Assembly: GCA_022749755.1 (NCBI GenBank) | Contig: CM040441.1 | Location: 7,548,890-7,612,889 of the forward strand | DNA: 64,000 nt | Source of the DNA: Azadirachta indica | Lineage: Eukaryota; Streptophyta; Magnoliopsida; Sapindales; Meliaceae | Reading direction: 5' to 3' | Part shown: in pieces, positions 24,605-36,389 of the stretch | Layout: the number at the start of each line of letters is the position of its first letter | How positions within the stretch are numbered: position 1 is the first letter of the stretch | Program-made: the position numbers and the translations under genes | The notes under the pieces: generated by a model | The model's input: only the letters and a program-made list of their open reading frames with translations | Told to the model about the DNA's origin: nothing | Database searches by the model: none

Positions 24605-25046
24605 GAAGAGATCTATAAGACATGTAACTTGGAAAATTTAACGAAAATCTTCTGACATGAAATAGAAAATTTGTCAACTGTTAGCAAATAAATAAAATTA
24701 TCATATTATCCTACTTTGATCTTATAATAATTAATATAATCTTATTGTAACATTTAAATTTAAATTTGAAAATTTGTCAACTGTTAACCATTTTACACTT
24801 GCTGCATAAAATATTTTGAAAATGCCATATTCATATGTATATGTATGTGTGAGTGTTCGTTCATATATGTTATGTTCATTATTCTTATCATAAATTGATT
24901 ATTTTACCCCTCAATTGTTAGAAAATATATAAAATTAACATATTGTCCCATTTTTATCTTGTAATAATTAGTATAATTTTATTGTAACATTTAAATTTGA
25001 AACTTATAATAATATTTGTTACTTAATTATTGAATAAAAAATTTAA

Positions 25047-25500
25047 GGCTGTCGAGATTGTTCATTTTTATTCTCTTAATTTTAATTTTTATTTTTGTCA
25101 ATCATTTCAATTGGCAGAAAATTGATGGGTCTTAGCATGCGTTGCAATATAATAAATTCATTAAAAACTTTATTTATTTATTCATATGTGAGGCATTCAT
25201 TCACTTCGAGGAGTTAATATAAAATAGTATTTTTACTTAAAAATAAAATAAGGAATTTTAGAGATAAGATTGCAATTAGTTCACTTCATAATTTTACATT
25301 TTTTTGTGTACATTTAAACAAAAAGAAGGTTCATAACATTTTCTATGTAACGTGTTAATATTATATTAAAAAAGTTATAAAAATTTATAAAAGAAAAAGG
25401 GAATTAGTAGCTGTAATTGACCTTCTGATTAATTAATTTATTTCTTCATCAATGGTGGGATGGTGAGGAAATTTCCAAGAAGGAGCAAATGGCCGGCCCC
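25047..25500. repeat. Repeat block A, copy 3
   Basis: Unit-2 partner of 10076-10520. It shares cattgcaatataataaagtc (altered to gttgcaatataataaattc) and the GGCCCC tail near 25494. DNA from here to 26570 is AT-rich with no gene. Confidence 0.65.
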
Positions 25501-26569
25501 ATATAGCTTTTCAATCTCAACCGAAGTAATGTTTTTGGTGTACATTTGGTTTAACTTTTTCATTGGTCAAAAAGAATTTTTTAATAATAAAAATTCTTTT
25601 TAAATTTTTTAATGTCATTTAGTTGACAATGAAAAAAATTTTTAGAAATTAAAAAAATTATTTTCCTTCTATTAGAAAAAATCCAAAATTTGGGCTTTTA
25701 GCAATAGAGCTTCTCCAATTTTTTAAAAAGGTAAAATTGTCTAAAATATCATTACTTTATTTTAAAAATTCTACTTTATTTCTTTAAAATAAAATATTAA
25801 AAATTTATGTATTAAAATAATTATTCAAAATTTTCTCAAAAGTTATTTGTGACAATCAAATGATTAATAAATTTTTATTAAAAACTTTACTCATAAAAAT
25901 TTTACGAGTAAAAATTCTACTTTACAAAACTCTATTTGAAAAGTTATATTAAACGGACCTTTAAAGCTTTTAGTCTTTGCTTTCACTTTTTGCTTTTTGA
26001 CTACTACATAAATGTGGGGTATTCTCACACCGAATATGCGTAGATTTTTAAAATGAGTTATAATAGCGTGTATTATCATATCAAATTTTTTAAAATAAAT
26101 TAAAATAATATGTATTTAGATTTTCAGTAAATTTTTAATGTAATATAATAAAAAATTTTTTGTTTTGGTCGAATTTTGAAAGCCTGACCTGAACTTAAAA
26201 ATTTATCAATCTTTTGTAATAAATCAAAATTGACAATTATTTTATTTAAAATTATAAATAAAAATATTAAAAAAAAAGAAATTAGTAGTTATAAATGCAG
26301 CGTAGCAATGAGATAAGGAAAATTCATGAAAATGTTCCTTTTATAACTAATTTTTAAACCAAAATTTCAGAAATAACTACCATCCGTATATGTATTAAAA
26401 ATTAATCATCTCCTTTCTCTGTCGAGGGCTGCACGACGCATGAAACACCTCCTAATGGCTATCCTGAGAGCAGTGTGAGCAAAAATCGTTGGGATAGATG
26501 CGTTGATTATCAACATCGTTGTTAGCATCCCACCTTCTTGTGAGCAGGAAAATTTTTTGGGATCAAAAA

Positions 26570-26885
26570 ATTACATTTATTATTTTTATATATGAAACTA
26601 ATTAAAATTGTAAGAGTTTTAAGATCTCATATTATTTATCTTTAGAATTAATAATAAAATTTATTATAAAGAATAAAATCTTTAAAATCCTCAAAATCAA
26701 GTGAAGATTACAAAGATAAATTATTGGGTTGGGATTTGGGATTAATAGATGTTGATTTTTTATATTGAATCAACGTAATTAAAGAGATTAAATATGATGA
26801 ATGGATGAGAATTTGTTCGAGGAAGATTCTAGAAAATTTTGAAATACGACTATTTCTTTATTGTCAATAATTGTATTTTATTAAA
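26570..26885. repeat. Interspersed repeat R, copy 3
   Basis: Unit-2 partner of 11480-11800 with the same internal landmarks (gagttttaagatctc, gaatcaacgtaattaaagag). Non-coding. Confidence 0.6.
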
Positions 26886-27664
26886 ATTTGAAACAATAAT
26901 TTACTATAAAGAACAAATTAAAAAGTAAAAACATATTTACTTACTATTATTTGTATTATATATGTGCTAAACCTTTATGAAATGATTGAAATATACCCTT
27001 TATTGTTAAGTTGTATATTTTTATATTGTGATGGTCAAAATTTAATACTCTAGTAATAAAGATTTAACTATTTTTAATAGAGAAGTATCATGTATATAAG
27101 TAATTAAAAAGTAAAATTATAAAGTTGGCCCTGCAAGTTCTATAACTATAAAATTAAATTATAATTTTATATCTAGTCCCATTGCTCAAATCTCATAAAA
27201 ATTTTAAATATTTGAGGGTTTAATTTTGTTCAAGTTCGAATTTCTAAGAATAAATTCAAAAAATTTGAAATTTAGAGAACAATGAACATTTTTTAAACAA
27301 TAAAGAAGAAGTGGATAATTAAGCCATATTTGAGAGAAATATCAGGCTAGCTATTTTTTTAATATAAGTTTAGGAATTATAAGATTTTAATTATTTTATA
27401 AGTTTAAGAAAGATTAGTTCAAACTAACAGATTAATTAGGTTCAAGTTTAAATTACTAAGAATAAAATTTTAAAAATTTAAAATTTAGAGCACAACAAGT
27501 GTTTTTATTCAGTGAAGAAGAAGCATGGGAAACTAAGCTAAATTTGAGGAAAGTGTCGAGTTTTTGTTTTATAAAATTTTAGGAATTATGATATTTTAAT
27601 TGATCGATTTTGTCACCTCCAACTTTATGGAGGCATATATGTATATAATGTATGATGAAAAATT

Positions 27665-28040
27665 TAAAGGCCATCCGGAGTGTTCTTTTTTTTTTTTTAA
27701 AATTTAAATTTTAATTTTTGTCAATCATTTCGATTGGCAGAAAATTGATGGGTCCTAGCAAGCGTTGCAATATAATAAAGTCAATAAAAAATTTATTTAT
27801 TTTTTCTTATGTGAGGTATTCATTTAGTTTAAGGAGTTAATATAAAATAGTATTTTTACTTAAAAAAAAAATAAAAAATTTCAGAGACAAGGTTGCGTAA
27901 TTCTAATTTTTTACACTTTTTTTGGTGTATTTCTCAAAAAAAAAAAAAAAAGGTGAGAAAGAAAATTCGTAGCTGTAAAGTATGGTTAGAGGGCAAATAT
28001 TTAAATGGTGGCCTGGGCAGTGCGGAAATTTTCGGGAAGG
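27665..28040. repeat. Repeat block A, copy 4
   Basis: Unit-2 partner of 13010-13380, directly upstream of the second hAT-derived gene. Includes gcgttgcaatataataaagtc and a poly-A run near 27938. Confidence 0.65.
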
Positions 28041-28438
28041 AACAAATGGCCTTTTAGTCTCTGCTTACACATTTAGCTTTTTGACTACGCGTATAGATCC
28101 AGAATGGGGCTTCGAAGTAATTTACCTGTTGATTAATAATTTATTCTTTCTTCATCGGTTTACGGAACTGAAGAGAAGACTTGTGTATGCATTACATACA
28201 CACACTGATAGCTCAAAATTAAGCACGCCGTTGAAATAAAATTATTAGGCTCTGCTCTGCTTTCTCCGGATCTATAACCGTGGTTCAACTGAGATCTGGT
28301 TGATTTCAAGTAAGCGTTTTGCGATCTATCATCTGGTATGCTTTTTACATATTTAAATTTTTTGATAATGAAGTCACCGACTTCAATCAGCTTCATTAGA
28401 TATCATGTATGTGTTCTTGTTTGGTTTGCAGGCTAGCT

Positions 28439-28671
28439 ATGGATGTTAATGGGATGTTTTGGCATTTGTTTAATAACGATATGTCGGCAACACAACCACT
28501 CCATGGACAGGTATATATGTGCTGCCTCTCTCTCTCTCTCTCTCTGTATGTATGTAGAGAATGAAAAAGAACATAGAATTTATTATCTTTCAGTAGAACA
28601 TCTCTGCCTGCATTAATAATTCGTAAACTCAACTGAATAAGGGATTTATTCGAGCATATACATACATATGC

Positions 28672-28702
<31 letters not shown>

Positions 28703-30499
28703 CGTGCGCGCGCGCGCGTGTGCGTGTGTGTGAGACTTATTAATATATGCTGACAGGAACTCACTGAGTCGAGAGGACTAGATGGAAATCAAGCGAATGA
28801 TGTTGAGATGAATATAGTCATGAACAACCAACATGATGTAGGGAATTCGTCAGGTATTAATAAGAAAAGAAAGAAGCAGTCAAAGGTTTGGGAGGAGATG
28901 ACTAAGTTTACAGAAGATGGAAGGGATTGGGCTAGATGTAATTATTGTAAGAAGAAGTTTGATGGTTCGAGCAAGAAAGGAACCACGCATCTCAAAAATC
29001 ATTTGGACAGATGCCGACCCAAAACAAGCAATGGAGGTGAAGATGTTGGTAAGTCGATGGATCAAACAACGAATTTGACTTCTTCTATTGCCATTGAAGA
29101 AAAACCTGTGATTGATCTCATCAAAAACTGCTTCGAAAATCCTATTCATGGGTATTGGGATCCATCAGTGCTGAACTCTAGAAAGGTTGAGATACAACAA
29201 GTTTACGGAGAACAGAAGGAAAAACTCCTCATGATTTTCAGTGAACTCTCGTGTTGTTTTAACTTAATAATTGAGGAGCGTCGTGGTTGGTATATCTTGA
29301 GGGTACGCTATATTGATAATAATTGGGAACCGAAGCACAAGATCATTAGTGTTCGTGATGTTATTGAGGACGGGGAGGTTGATCATAATTATCAAAATTT
29401 AGTAAAAATTTTGATAGAATCATGTTTGGATTTGGAGATTATTTGGAATATATGCTACATAACTTATCATTGTCATCCGGGTTCTGATAATTTTGTCAGA
29501 GGTGATCATGAAGATGTTATTGGAGACATTAATAGCTGGTTTGGTCAAGGATATAATCCCCTCCCTTTTGTTGGGGTTCTATTTTCTTTTTATGCTTTAT
29601 CCTTGATTTATTATAATTTTGAAAAAAAGTTCATAAAATGGTTATGGAAAACATTTGGTGGGATAGGAAAGTGTATTGATTACATCAATAGCACGCGATC
29701 AAATATGCGCAATTTTCAAATTGCTGTAGACAACGCCAAGTCCTTGGGAAAGAAAGTAAATATTTCTGTTCCTTTTCTTAAATATGCTTCTTATTTTGAT
29801 AGTTTTGAGGAAGCAATGAGTTATAAGGAAGCATTGTGTGAGCTGGAGCGAATAGATTCTGATTTCAAATCGAGGTCAATAAACTTAACAAAGGAGCGTT
29901 GGGATGATGCAACTGCCCTATGTCAGCATTACAAAGAGTTAAAGGCCAGTATGAACAGCTTCTGCGAAGGCGGATATGCCACTGCAAATGAGTATTTTCC
30001 CAAGTTTTGTGACTTGTATATGAAAATACTTCCACTACAGAGAACCCAATTTGATGAAAAGACCTCAACTGCAATAGAAAAATTGGCTTCTACGTTAGAT
30101 AAATATAAGTTGGTTCTAGTAATTGCAGTAGTTCTTGATCCACGATTTAAAATGGATATTGTACAAGTTTGGTACAACAAAATTTATGGTCGTGATGCTG
30201 ATAACTACTTTGAAAAGATCATGGGTGATTTTACCGATGTTTACAACAAATATGCAAAGGTCTCTGAGTTTGAGTCTAGAGATGCAACAACTTCGTATTT
30301 AGATGTTATGGGAAGGTCTTGCACATCATCATACAATATCCTCATCCCACATCAATCATCAGAACTTAAAAGGTATTTAAGTGATCCTAAATTTCCTTCA
30401 ATTAAAAAGTTGGATATATTAGCTTGGTGGCGTACGTACACTCCAATTTTTCCCACGCTAGCTCGGATGGCTCGTGATTTCTTAATTTCATCATTGTGA
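28439..30499 (+). CDS. hAT transposase-derived BED zinc-finger protein, copy 2
   Basis: Two exons, 28439-28510 and 28757-30499, join in frame over a GT-AG intron (CAG|GTATAT ... TGACAG) to give 604 residues. The start is MDVNGMFWHLFNND. An upstream leader exon probably ends at ATCTG|GTATGC near 28336, with its acceptor TTTGCAG just before the start codon. The BED zinc finger has ligands Cys85, Cys88, His106 and Cys110, preceded by a basic KKRKKQSK. The middle corresponds to a degenerate RNase H-like fold: YIDNNW is kept, but the acidic catalytic positions are not recognisable. The hAT-like block (CELERIDSDFKS to VLVIAVVLDPRFKMDIVQVW) and LDILAWW follow. The frame ends after DFLISSL; related C-terminal codons continue in another frame to about 30613. 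It is the better preserved of the two copies. Known relatives are RICESLEEPER/DAYSLEEPER-type proteins. Confidence 0.78.
28680..28731. repeat. (TA)n(TG)n(CG)n compound microsatellite in intron
   Basis: Alternating purine-pyrimidine tract tatata, tgtgtg, then cgcgcgcgcg and tgtgtg, inside the intron of hAT-derived copy 2. The matching intron of copy 1 has TA and GT parts but no CG run. Confidence 0.85.
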
Positions 30500-31536
30500 T
30501 GGCCGCATTCTCAAGATTGCTACCTGTACTAATTGTGATGAAGATCTGGATGATGATATTAAACCGGCTTTGATGTGCTTGACACAATGGATGTTGCAAA
30601 ATCATGAAAAATAGACAACAAATGTTTCGAAATAACCGCAATTGCTATTATTGTTTTAGTTTATAATAAGGAAGATTAGATTCCATCAAAAGAAGTGTAT
30701 TAAGATTTTTATTACGTATGTCGTTATATTATATATAATTACTCTTCATAATTCTTTTCTTTTATTTTAATAAATTATTAGTGTCTTAAGTTAGTGGTCC
30801 AAATTAATTTTGCAAGCATCCGGGAGCTAGGCTACAATTTATATTTATAACATGAAACTACAGTTGGTTGATTTTGATTAATTAGTTAAAGAATTAATTA
30901 TTTAGCATCAAATATTTATTCCTCAACAATTTATGGCAATGAAAATTTATCATTTTCTTTAAAAGGTACATGATTTATATAATAAGGGGTGGACAAAAAA
31001 TATCCATTACTTGTTTATGATTTATATAATTATTTATATGTATATATATATCCTATGATAAAATATGATTTATATAATTATTTATATGTATATATATATC
31101 CTATGATAAAATAAAGGTCCATGTAATTCATGATTTAAAAAATTATTTTTAGCATTTTTAATATTTAAAAATAGATTTGATATAATATTTAAAAACTATT
31201 TTTTAAATTAAAAATTGTAAAAAACTGTTTGATGTAATTTTTGAAAAAATAAATAATAAATTTGTATTTGGTTAAAACTATTTTTAATAACTTTTTTCTA
31301 TTAAAACTTTACTAGTAATTAAGTATAAATACTTTATTTATGTTGATTACTTCAAATTAATATTTAAAATACATCAATCAGAACAATAGGATGATAATAT
31401 AATATATTTTCTTAAAAAAATAAATAATTGATAAAAAAACACTTTACAAATTCAAGATCTATACTATAAAATAAAAATTTAGAAAAATGTGGATATCATG
31501 CAAGAGTAAACAGTAAATATGAAAAAGATAGTGAGT

Positions 31537-33475
31537 GAGTAAAGAAAATAGAGTAAAATTTATTTTTATAAGTAAACATTAATATTAAGAGGATGATATA
31601 AGCATTATAAAGAAAATTATTTAAAATTAAAAGAAGATAATATAAACCTTATAAATTTAGAATTTGTAATTTTAAAAAATACAGTTAAGATAATAAAAAA
31701 CAATTTTTAAATTTAGTTAGGATATAAATAATAGAAAACTTAGAAAATTACTTTTTTTTTTCTTCTAATTTTGAACTAAAAATTAAAATCCAATTCAAAA
31801 TTTTTAAGACAAACGCATATTCTTTTAATTCTTTATATTTTTATTTTTAAAAATAAAGAATTGTATTTAAAAGTTAAATCAAACCGGCCCTAAGTTTTTA
31901 AGATTTTTTTAGTAGCCATCACCTAAATCACGATTTTAATCTCTGTTAAGAATCCTCCTGTATGCCTAATAACTATCATTTATAGACAGCATACGGTTTC
32001 TTAGAATTTTATAACTATAATTTAATTTGTAGGTGAAATAATTAAAATTATTTTTGTAAAAATTACTTTTGACTGAAAATTAAAAAAATAAAAATCAACT
32101 TATAATAAATATATTGTAATCAATGCAATAGAAATGAACTTTTTATAAAAAATTTATTGAAATTTTATAAGAGATTAGGGTTGAACCCCTTGCGGGGATT
32201 TTTAAACTATGTTCCGAGGACTTCACTAACTCTTTACCATGGCAAGACCACCCTGCGTTGGAAGAGAGCTTCGGATAACGGCAAAAAACTGAGATTTTTC
32301 AACCCCAAAGTTTAACGAATATGACATTTTTACCCCAATGTTTAATGAATATGACCTTTTTATACTCTTACTTTTAAAAACTGCGCCTCTTTCTTCAATT
32401 TCTAGGTTTAAATTTTATCTGTTGAGTCCATGTTGTTTGTGTAATATAGATATATAGTTTTGAATAGATATCATTTAAACTTTTGTAAACAATATTTTCT
32501 TTACATAATTTATTAAAATAAAAAATTATTTTTATTATTTAAGTATGTTAAAAATCTTAAAAAATAATAACTTTGAAGTTGTACATGGTTAGCACTGTAT
32601 TTTTAAATGAGCACAAAATTTATATGTACATATAAAAATTTGGAGTGCCATATATATCTCAACTAATTAATTTGACTGAATTTTTTGAGTTTTGATTGAA
32701 TGTGGTTAAAATAATTGTATTTAATTAAAAATAAAAATAAAAAATTGAAAAAATATATGAATATTTAAATGTAAATTTTTAAGATTTTTTTTGATATAAT
32801 TTTTTCAATTTGAAACTTTTCAAATAAAATTTATACTAGTAAAATTTAAAAAAAAAACATTATTGATTATTTATTTGTCACGAAATTCTTTTGGTAAAAA
32901 TTACATAATCATAGGGAAGTTCTTTATAATTATTTTTAAAAAAATGATGAAAAATTTTAAATAAGATAATAATATTTTAAATAACTCTTAGATTAATCTA
33001 CTTAAAAAAAATATAATATTTCATAATGCTTATGTATTAACAGTTATTTTTTACTTTATTTAAAAAATTTCATACAATGCCTTTTGCCCATGAATTACTT
33101 TGAGATTTTAATTTTTAAAATTTTAATGTATTAAAGCAATAAAATTAATTTTGCATGGCAAAAGAATTATCCAATGTTTCTAGGGACTTAGGTGATGTAC
33201 ATTTAATGTGAAGATTTTAAGTTTAATTTTCACAAATATAAGGGACTCAGCTGACAAAATCTTAATTGAAAATTGACAAAGAGGAGCGTAAATGTCAATA
33301 TTTAAAAGTAAAGGCATAAAAATGCCATTTGGACCAAACTTTGGGGTTGAAAATGTCATTTAATTCTATGTTTAATGTAAAAGACTTGTAAATCTCTAAA
33401 CTTTGATTTCTTGAACTGATTAGTTCTTATAATTTCAAAAATATTCGTTAAAAACTCAATTTATTAATAGTGAAA
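31537..33475. mobile_element. Insertion unique to unit 2, with nested inverted repeats
   Basis: Unit 1 reads gatggtgacaattatg without a break. In unit 2 the same site is split between gatagtga (about 31530) and atagtgaaattatg (about 33470), with about 1.9 kb between and a likely 6-7 bp target duplication (atagtga). No coding frame is seen. Inside, tttcaaccccaaagttt (about 32298) and its exact inverse aaactttggggttgaaa (about 33336) begin a longer imperfect inverted repeat, suggesting an element nested in an element. A patch at 32160-32280 has unusual local GC content. Confidence 0.55.
32285..33385. mobile_element. Non-autonomous TIR element, nested
   Basis: The inward-facing ends are imperfect inverted repeats of about 45 bases, each holding a 17-base perfect core. 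Each end also carries a phrase like 'atgacatttttaccc' or 'atgccatttttatgcc'. There is no transposase. The class is uncertain; a Mutator-like or other MITE-type element is plausible. I could not define a target duplication. Confidence 0.5.
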
Positions 33476-33507
33476 TTATGTCCCTATTATAATGGTTATT
33501 TAAGAAA

Positions 33508-34552
33508 CAAAAGAAATATTATCAGAAACCTCCCTTGAGGTTAGCAAAAGTATACTTAGAAGGTTTTATTTTTGTATCATAAATCTCACCCTTGATTGTT
33601 AATTGACTACCATCATATGATAAAATGACAGTAACACCCCTAACTTCATTGCTTGAAGTCATCGTCTCTCTCTGTCCAGAGTTCTGAACTATCTTTCTAG
33701 TACACAGCATTTCTCAAAATTTTCAAGCCCAAGGCTCTGCACTTTCCAATTTCAATATTTAATATTACTAGCAATGCTTCTACTTTTAACTTCATCTCTA
33801 ATAGCTTCCTTCTCTTTTTGTGCTCACCCCTCAACTTTACCACTTAACTCTTCCTCACTTTCAGCCCCCATCGAATTTCAAGCTCTGTATCAACTTTCAA
33901 TTCAGAACCTCGAAAATCAATTGTTGTCTCTCTATTTAGCAAAAATGACATCAAAAGCGACGCCAACATAAAAACAATCTTCAAGTCTTTTTCATGGCAA
34001 GCGACACTGGCGGTCACATATACCCAACTATGGCGGTCACTGGTGAACTCAAAATCATTAACCCCACAACACAAATCCTCTTCATAGAATCGCAGAACAA
34101 CATAGAATCTAGTTCAATCCCATTTACTGGATACGATTTCATCTCCATTCGCAAAACTGTTTCGTGATACCATCCCCTTCTCTCCCCAAAAAACCTCCTT
34201 CTTTCTTATCGTTTGATCAAATCTTTAATCCATTGCCCTTCTATACTTAAAGACTTCAATCTTGATATCATGGTTGGTACGACGGCTACATTTCGTTTTC
34301 CATTTGTTTGGCAGAGAGTCTTCATTGATTGAAAATGAGTAAGCACGCGTGTGAAAATGGGTAAGTACGTCCTAATTTTTCTAGACAAAAGTCACAAAAG
34401 AATTATCATCTGCTTTTACCAATTTATCCCTGAAGCTAGCAGTCAATTAACAGTCGACACAAACGTTAGGGGAGCTTTGTCACACAAAGATGAAACCTTC
34501 CATCTAAGTGATATTTTTCAAATCCTCAGGGGAGGTATGTGATAATACCCCA
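33508..34552. mobile_element. Non-autonomous TIR element with 8-bp target duplication
   Basis: The flanks are ttaagaaa at 33500-33507 and ttaagaaa at 34553-34560. Unit 1 has the single uninterrupted site (ttatttaagaaaaataac, about 18308). Near the ends are imperfect inverted repeats: tattatcagaaacctccctt (from 33518) faces ggaggtatgtgataata (ending 34547), together with ctcagggg/cccttgag. About 1,045 bases long. The interior holds unrelated short frames and some exon-like DNA (33770-34170) but no transposase. An 8-bp duplication fits hAT; 9 would fit Mutator. Confidence 0.7.
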
Positions 34553-34828
34553 TTAAGAAAAATAACTATTAAATCTTTAAAATTTGATAAATTATAATTT
34601 TTTGTCAAAATATATTAATAAAATAAATCATAATATTATGTTCAGGTACATTAATAATATAATATTTATTGATTTATTATAAAATTTATAATAAATAATA
34701 TCTTCATTTTTATTACATTTTATATATTTTAACTGTACATAAATGTAAATTGTAATATAATCATAATTTTTATATAATAATATATTTTATTTACAAATTA
34801 ATATTTATTTGTGATTTATTTACAAATA

Positions 34829-35370
34829 GGTTAGAAATTGCAATGAATATAGCTCATGCGGTGGAATATGTTCACCTTGGATTCATCAGGCCTATTATTT
34901 TTGGAGACATCAAATCATTCGATATATTATTTACTGAACAGAATGTTGCCAAAGTGTTTGATTTTTCCTTATCCAAATCTATTCCGGGAGGTGAAACCCA
35001 CATAAAATTAGATGGTAGCAGAGGTGTATACGGATACCTGGAACCTGAGTACGTTACTAGATATGAATGTTTATAATTTTGGTGTTCTTCTACTTCAACT
35101 TTTCAGTGGCCAGAAAATCTATGATACAGCTCGTGCTGAACTCGCGGTGACTATCATTTACCAAATCATTAAGGAAATAATTTAAAGGTTAAAGAATTTT
35201 TTGGATTGTAGATCCTATGATTGTTGAATACAGGTCATGTTCTACGAAAGAGAAGAAGCAGCAATTGCAGGCTTTTGCACAACTTATGATTCGATGTGTC
35301 AATTAATCATCAGAACGTAGGCCAACTATGATCGATGTGGTCAAAAAACGTAGGCAAAAGTACCACTCGT
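34829..35370 (+). pseudogene. ZRK pseudokinase fragment, copy 2 (5' truncated)
   Basis: Begins abruptly within the kinase domain at LEIAMNIAHAVEYVHLGF. It continues through IIFGDIKSFDILF, KVFDFSLSKSIPGGETH and YGYLEPEYVTRYECL, then breaks by the same frameshift as copy 1. The later VDPMIVEYR- and ERRPTMIDVV-like parts are present. The first half, present in unit 1 at 22622-23095, is missing here. The join to upstream AT-rich DNA is at about 34828. Dead fragment. Confidence 0.75.
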
Positions 35371-35804
35371 GCATGTAATTATTGTCATGTATTTATCTTT
35401 CATGTTGCAGCTGTTGCAGCCTGTTACTTGCAAACAAAAGTTAAGTCAAGCCAATGCATGTATTTGTCTGTTGTTTAATATTTGTATGAGAAGACAAATA
35501 TCTACCCTGAATGTGATATTAGAAAAGCTACTGCATGAATGGCAGTTTTGGAATCTATGTTACTGACTTTACTTGGTTCCTCTACTTTTTGCTTTTTGAT
35601 CTTGTTATAAAGGATAGATTCATTTGAGCATTAAACATCACGGACACTTCCTTAGAAGAGGAAACTGGTGGTATCTTAATTGTTATATTCCGCTCCCGAG
35701 GCCAAGTACAGAGCTCCTTTGTTTTCAATATTAGTTTTGAACACAATCCTATTGGTAGCTTTTGTACTGAAGAGCTTAAAAGAGCAACGAGCATTTATTA
35801 TTTG

Positions 35805-36154
35805 CGAGAAGATATAACAAAAAGCGGTTTGTTTATAAGTTGAGCAATACTTTCTTGCATGGGCGCCGGAAGATCATGATGTCGCCAAAATGCTTCAATA
35901 TCACTAATAGAATCTATTCCAGAAGGCGGAAGTCTCACAGAAGATGTAGTGTCAGTAGGGATAATGGATATTTCCAAATTTGAGAAAAATTACAATATTT
36001 ACAAATGGCCTTTGAGTCTAGTCTTGGAAATTTGCTGGTATTGAAAGGCCTGATAATCAAGTATCAAATAATCATACATATCTGGGACGCTTGCCTTAAA
36101 AGTGAAGACTTGCAAACTTACAAGAAAAAGAAACACAAATCTGAGTATCTTCAT
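35805..36154 (-). pseudogene. Possible small secreted protein relic, copy 2
   Basis: Minus-strand partner of 24079-24427. It has a signal-peptide-like frame at 36154-35999 (starting MKILRFVFLFLVSLQVFTFK, 51 codons) and a separate stretch with SISDIEAFWRHHDLPAPMQE. In this copy the first frame runs six residues further because the TGA of copy 1 is AGA. Function unknown; it may be the relic of a secreted-protein gene. Confidence 0.3.
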
Positions 36155-36389
36155 TCTGCTTCATGTCCCAGATGAATGCAGAGCCTTTTCTATATCCGCT
36201 TCATTTTCATCGCGGGACAGGAAGTGCGCGTGTTCCACTTACGAAAGAAAAAGAAAACCACTTAATAAAGAAATAGGGAAGGATCAATAATGTATCTTGA
36301 AAGAAAAAAAAAAAAAAGATCTATAAGGCATGTAACTTGGAAAATTTAACGAAAATCTTGTGACATGTAATAGAAAATTTGTCAAATGT

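Larger units (their letters stand above)
9888..24680. repeat. Segmental duplication, unit 1
   Basis: From a start near 9888 (ttcatatatgttatgttcat) the order of landmarks repeats in direct orientation from about 24857. The order is: repeat block A, repeat R, a second block A, the hAT-derived gene, the aagaaaaataactattaaat tract, kinase pseudogene, small antisense frame, and an end near aatagaaaatttgtcaa (24678 and 36382). Unit 1 is the longer one. It holds DNA absent from unit 2 at about 16355-17790 and about 18585-23095. A short piece like the unit start also lies at 24680-24790, so the junction is not a single clean joint. Confidence 0.8.
24857..36385. repeat. Segmental duplication, unit 2
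   Basis: Direct second copy of unit 1. It has lost the DNA equivalent to about 18585-23095, so its AT-rich tract runs straight into the kinase domain at about 34828. It has gained an insertion at about 31537-33475 and a TIR element at 33508-34552. Block A and repeat R keep the same order at 25047, 26570 and 27665. Divergence between units is visible but modest in the hAT coding part and greater in non-coding DNA. Confidence 0.8.
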
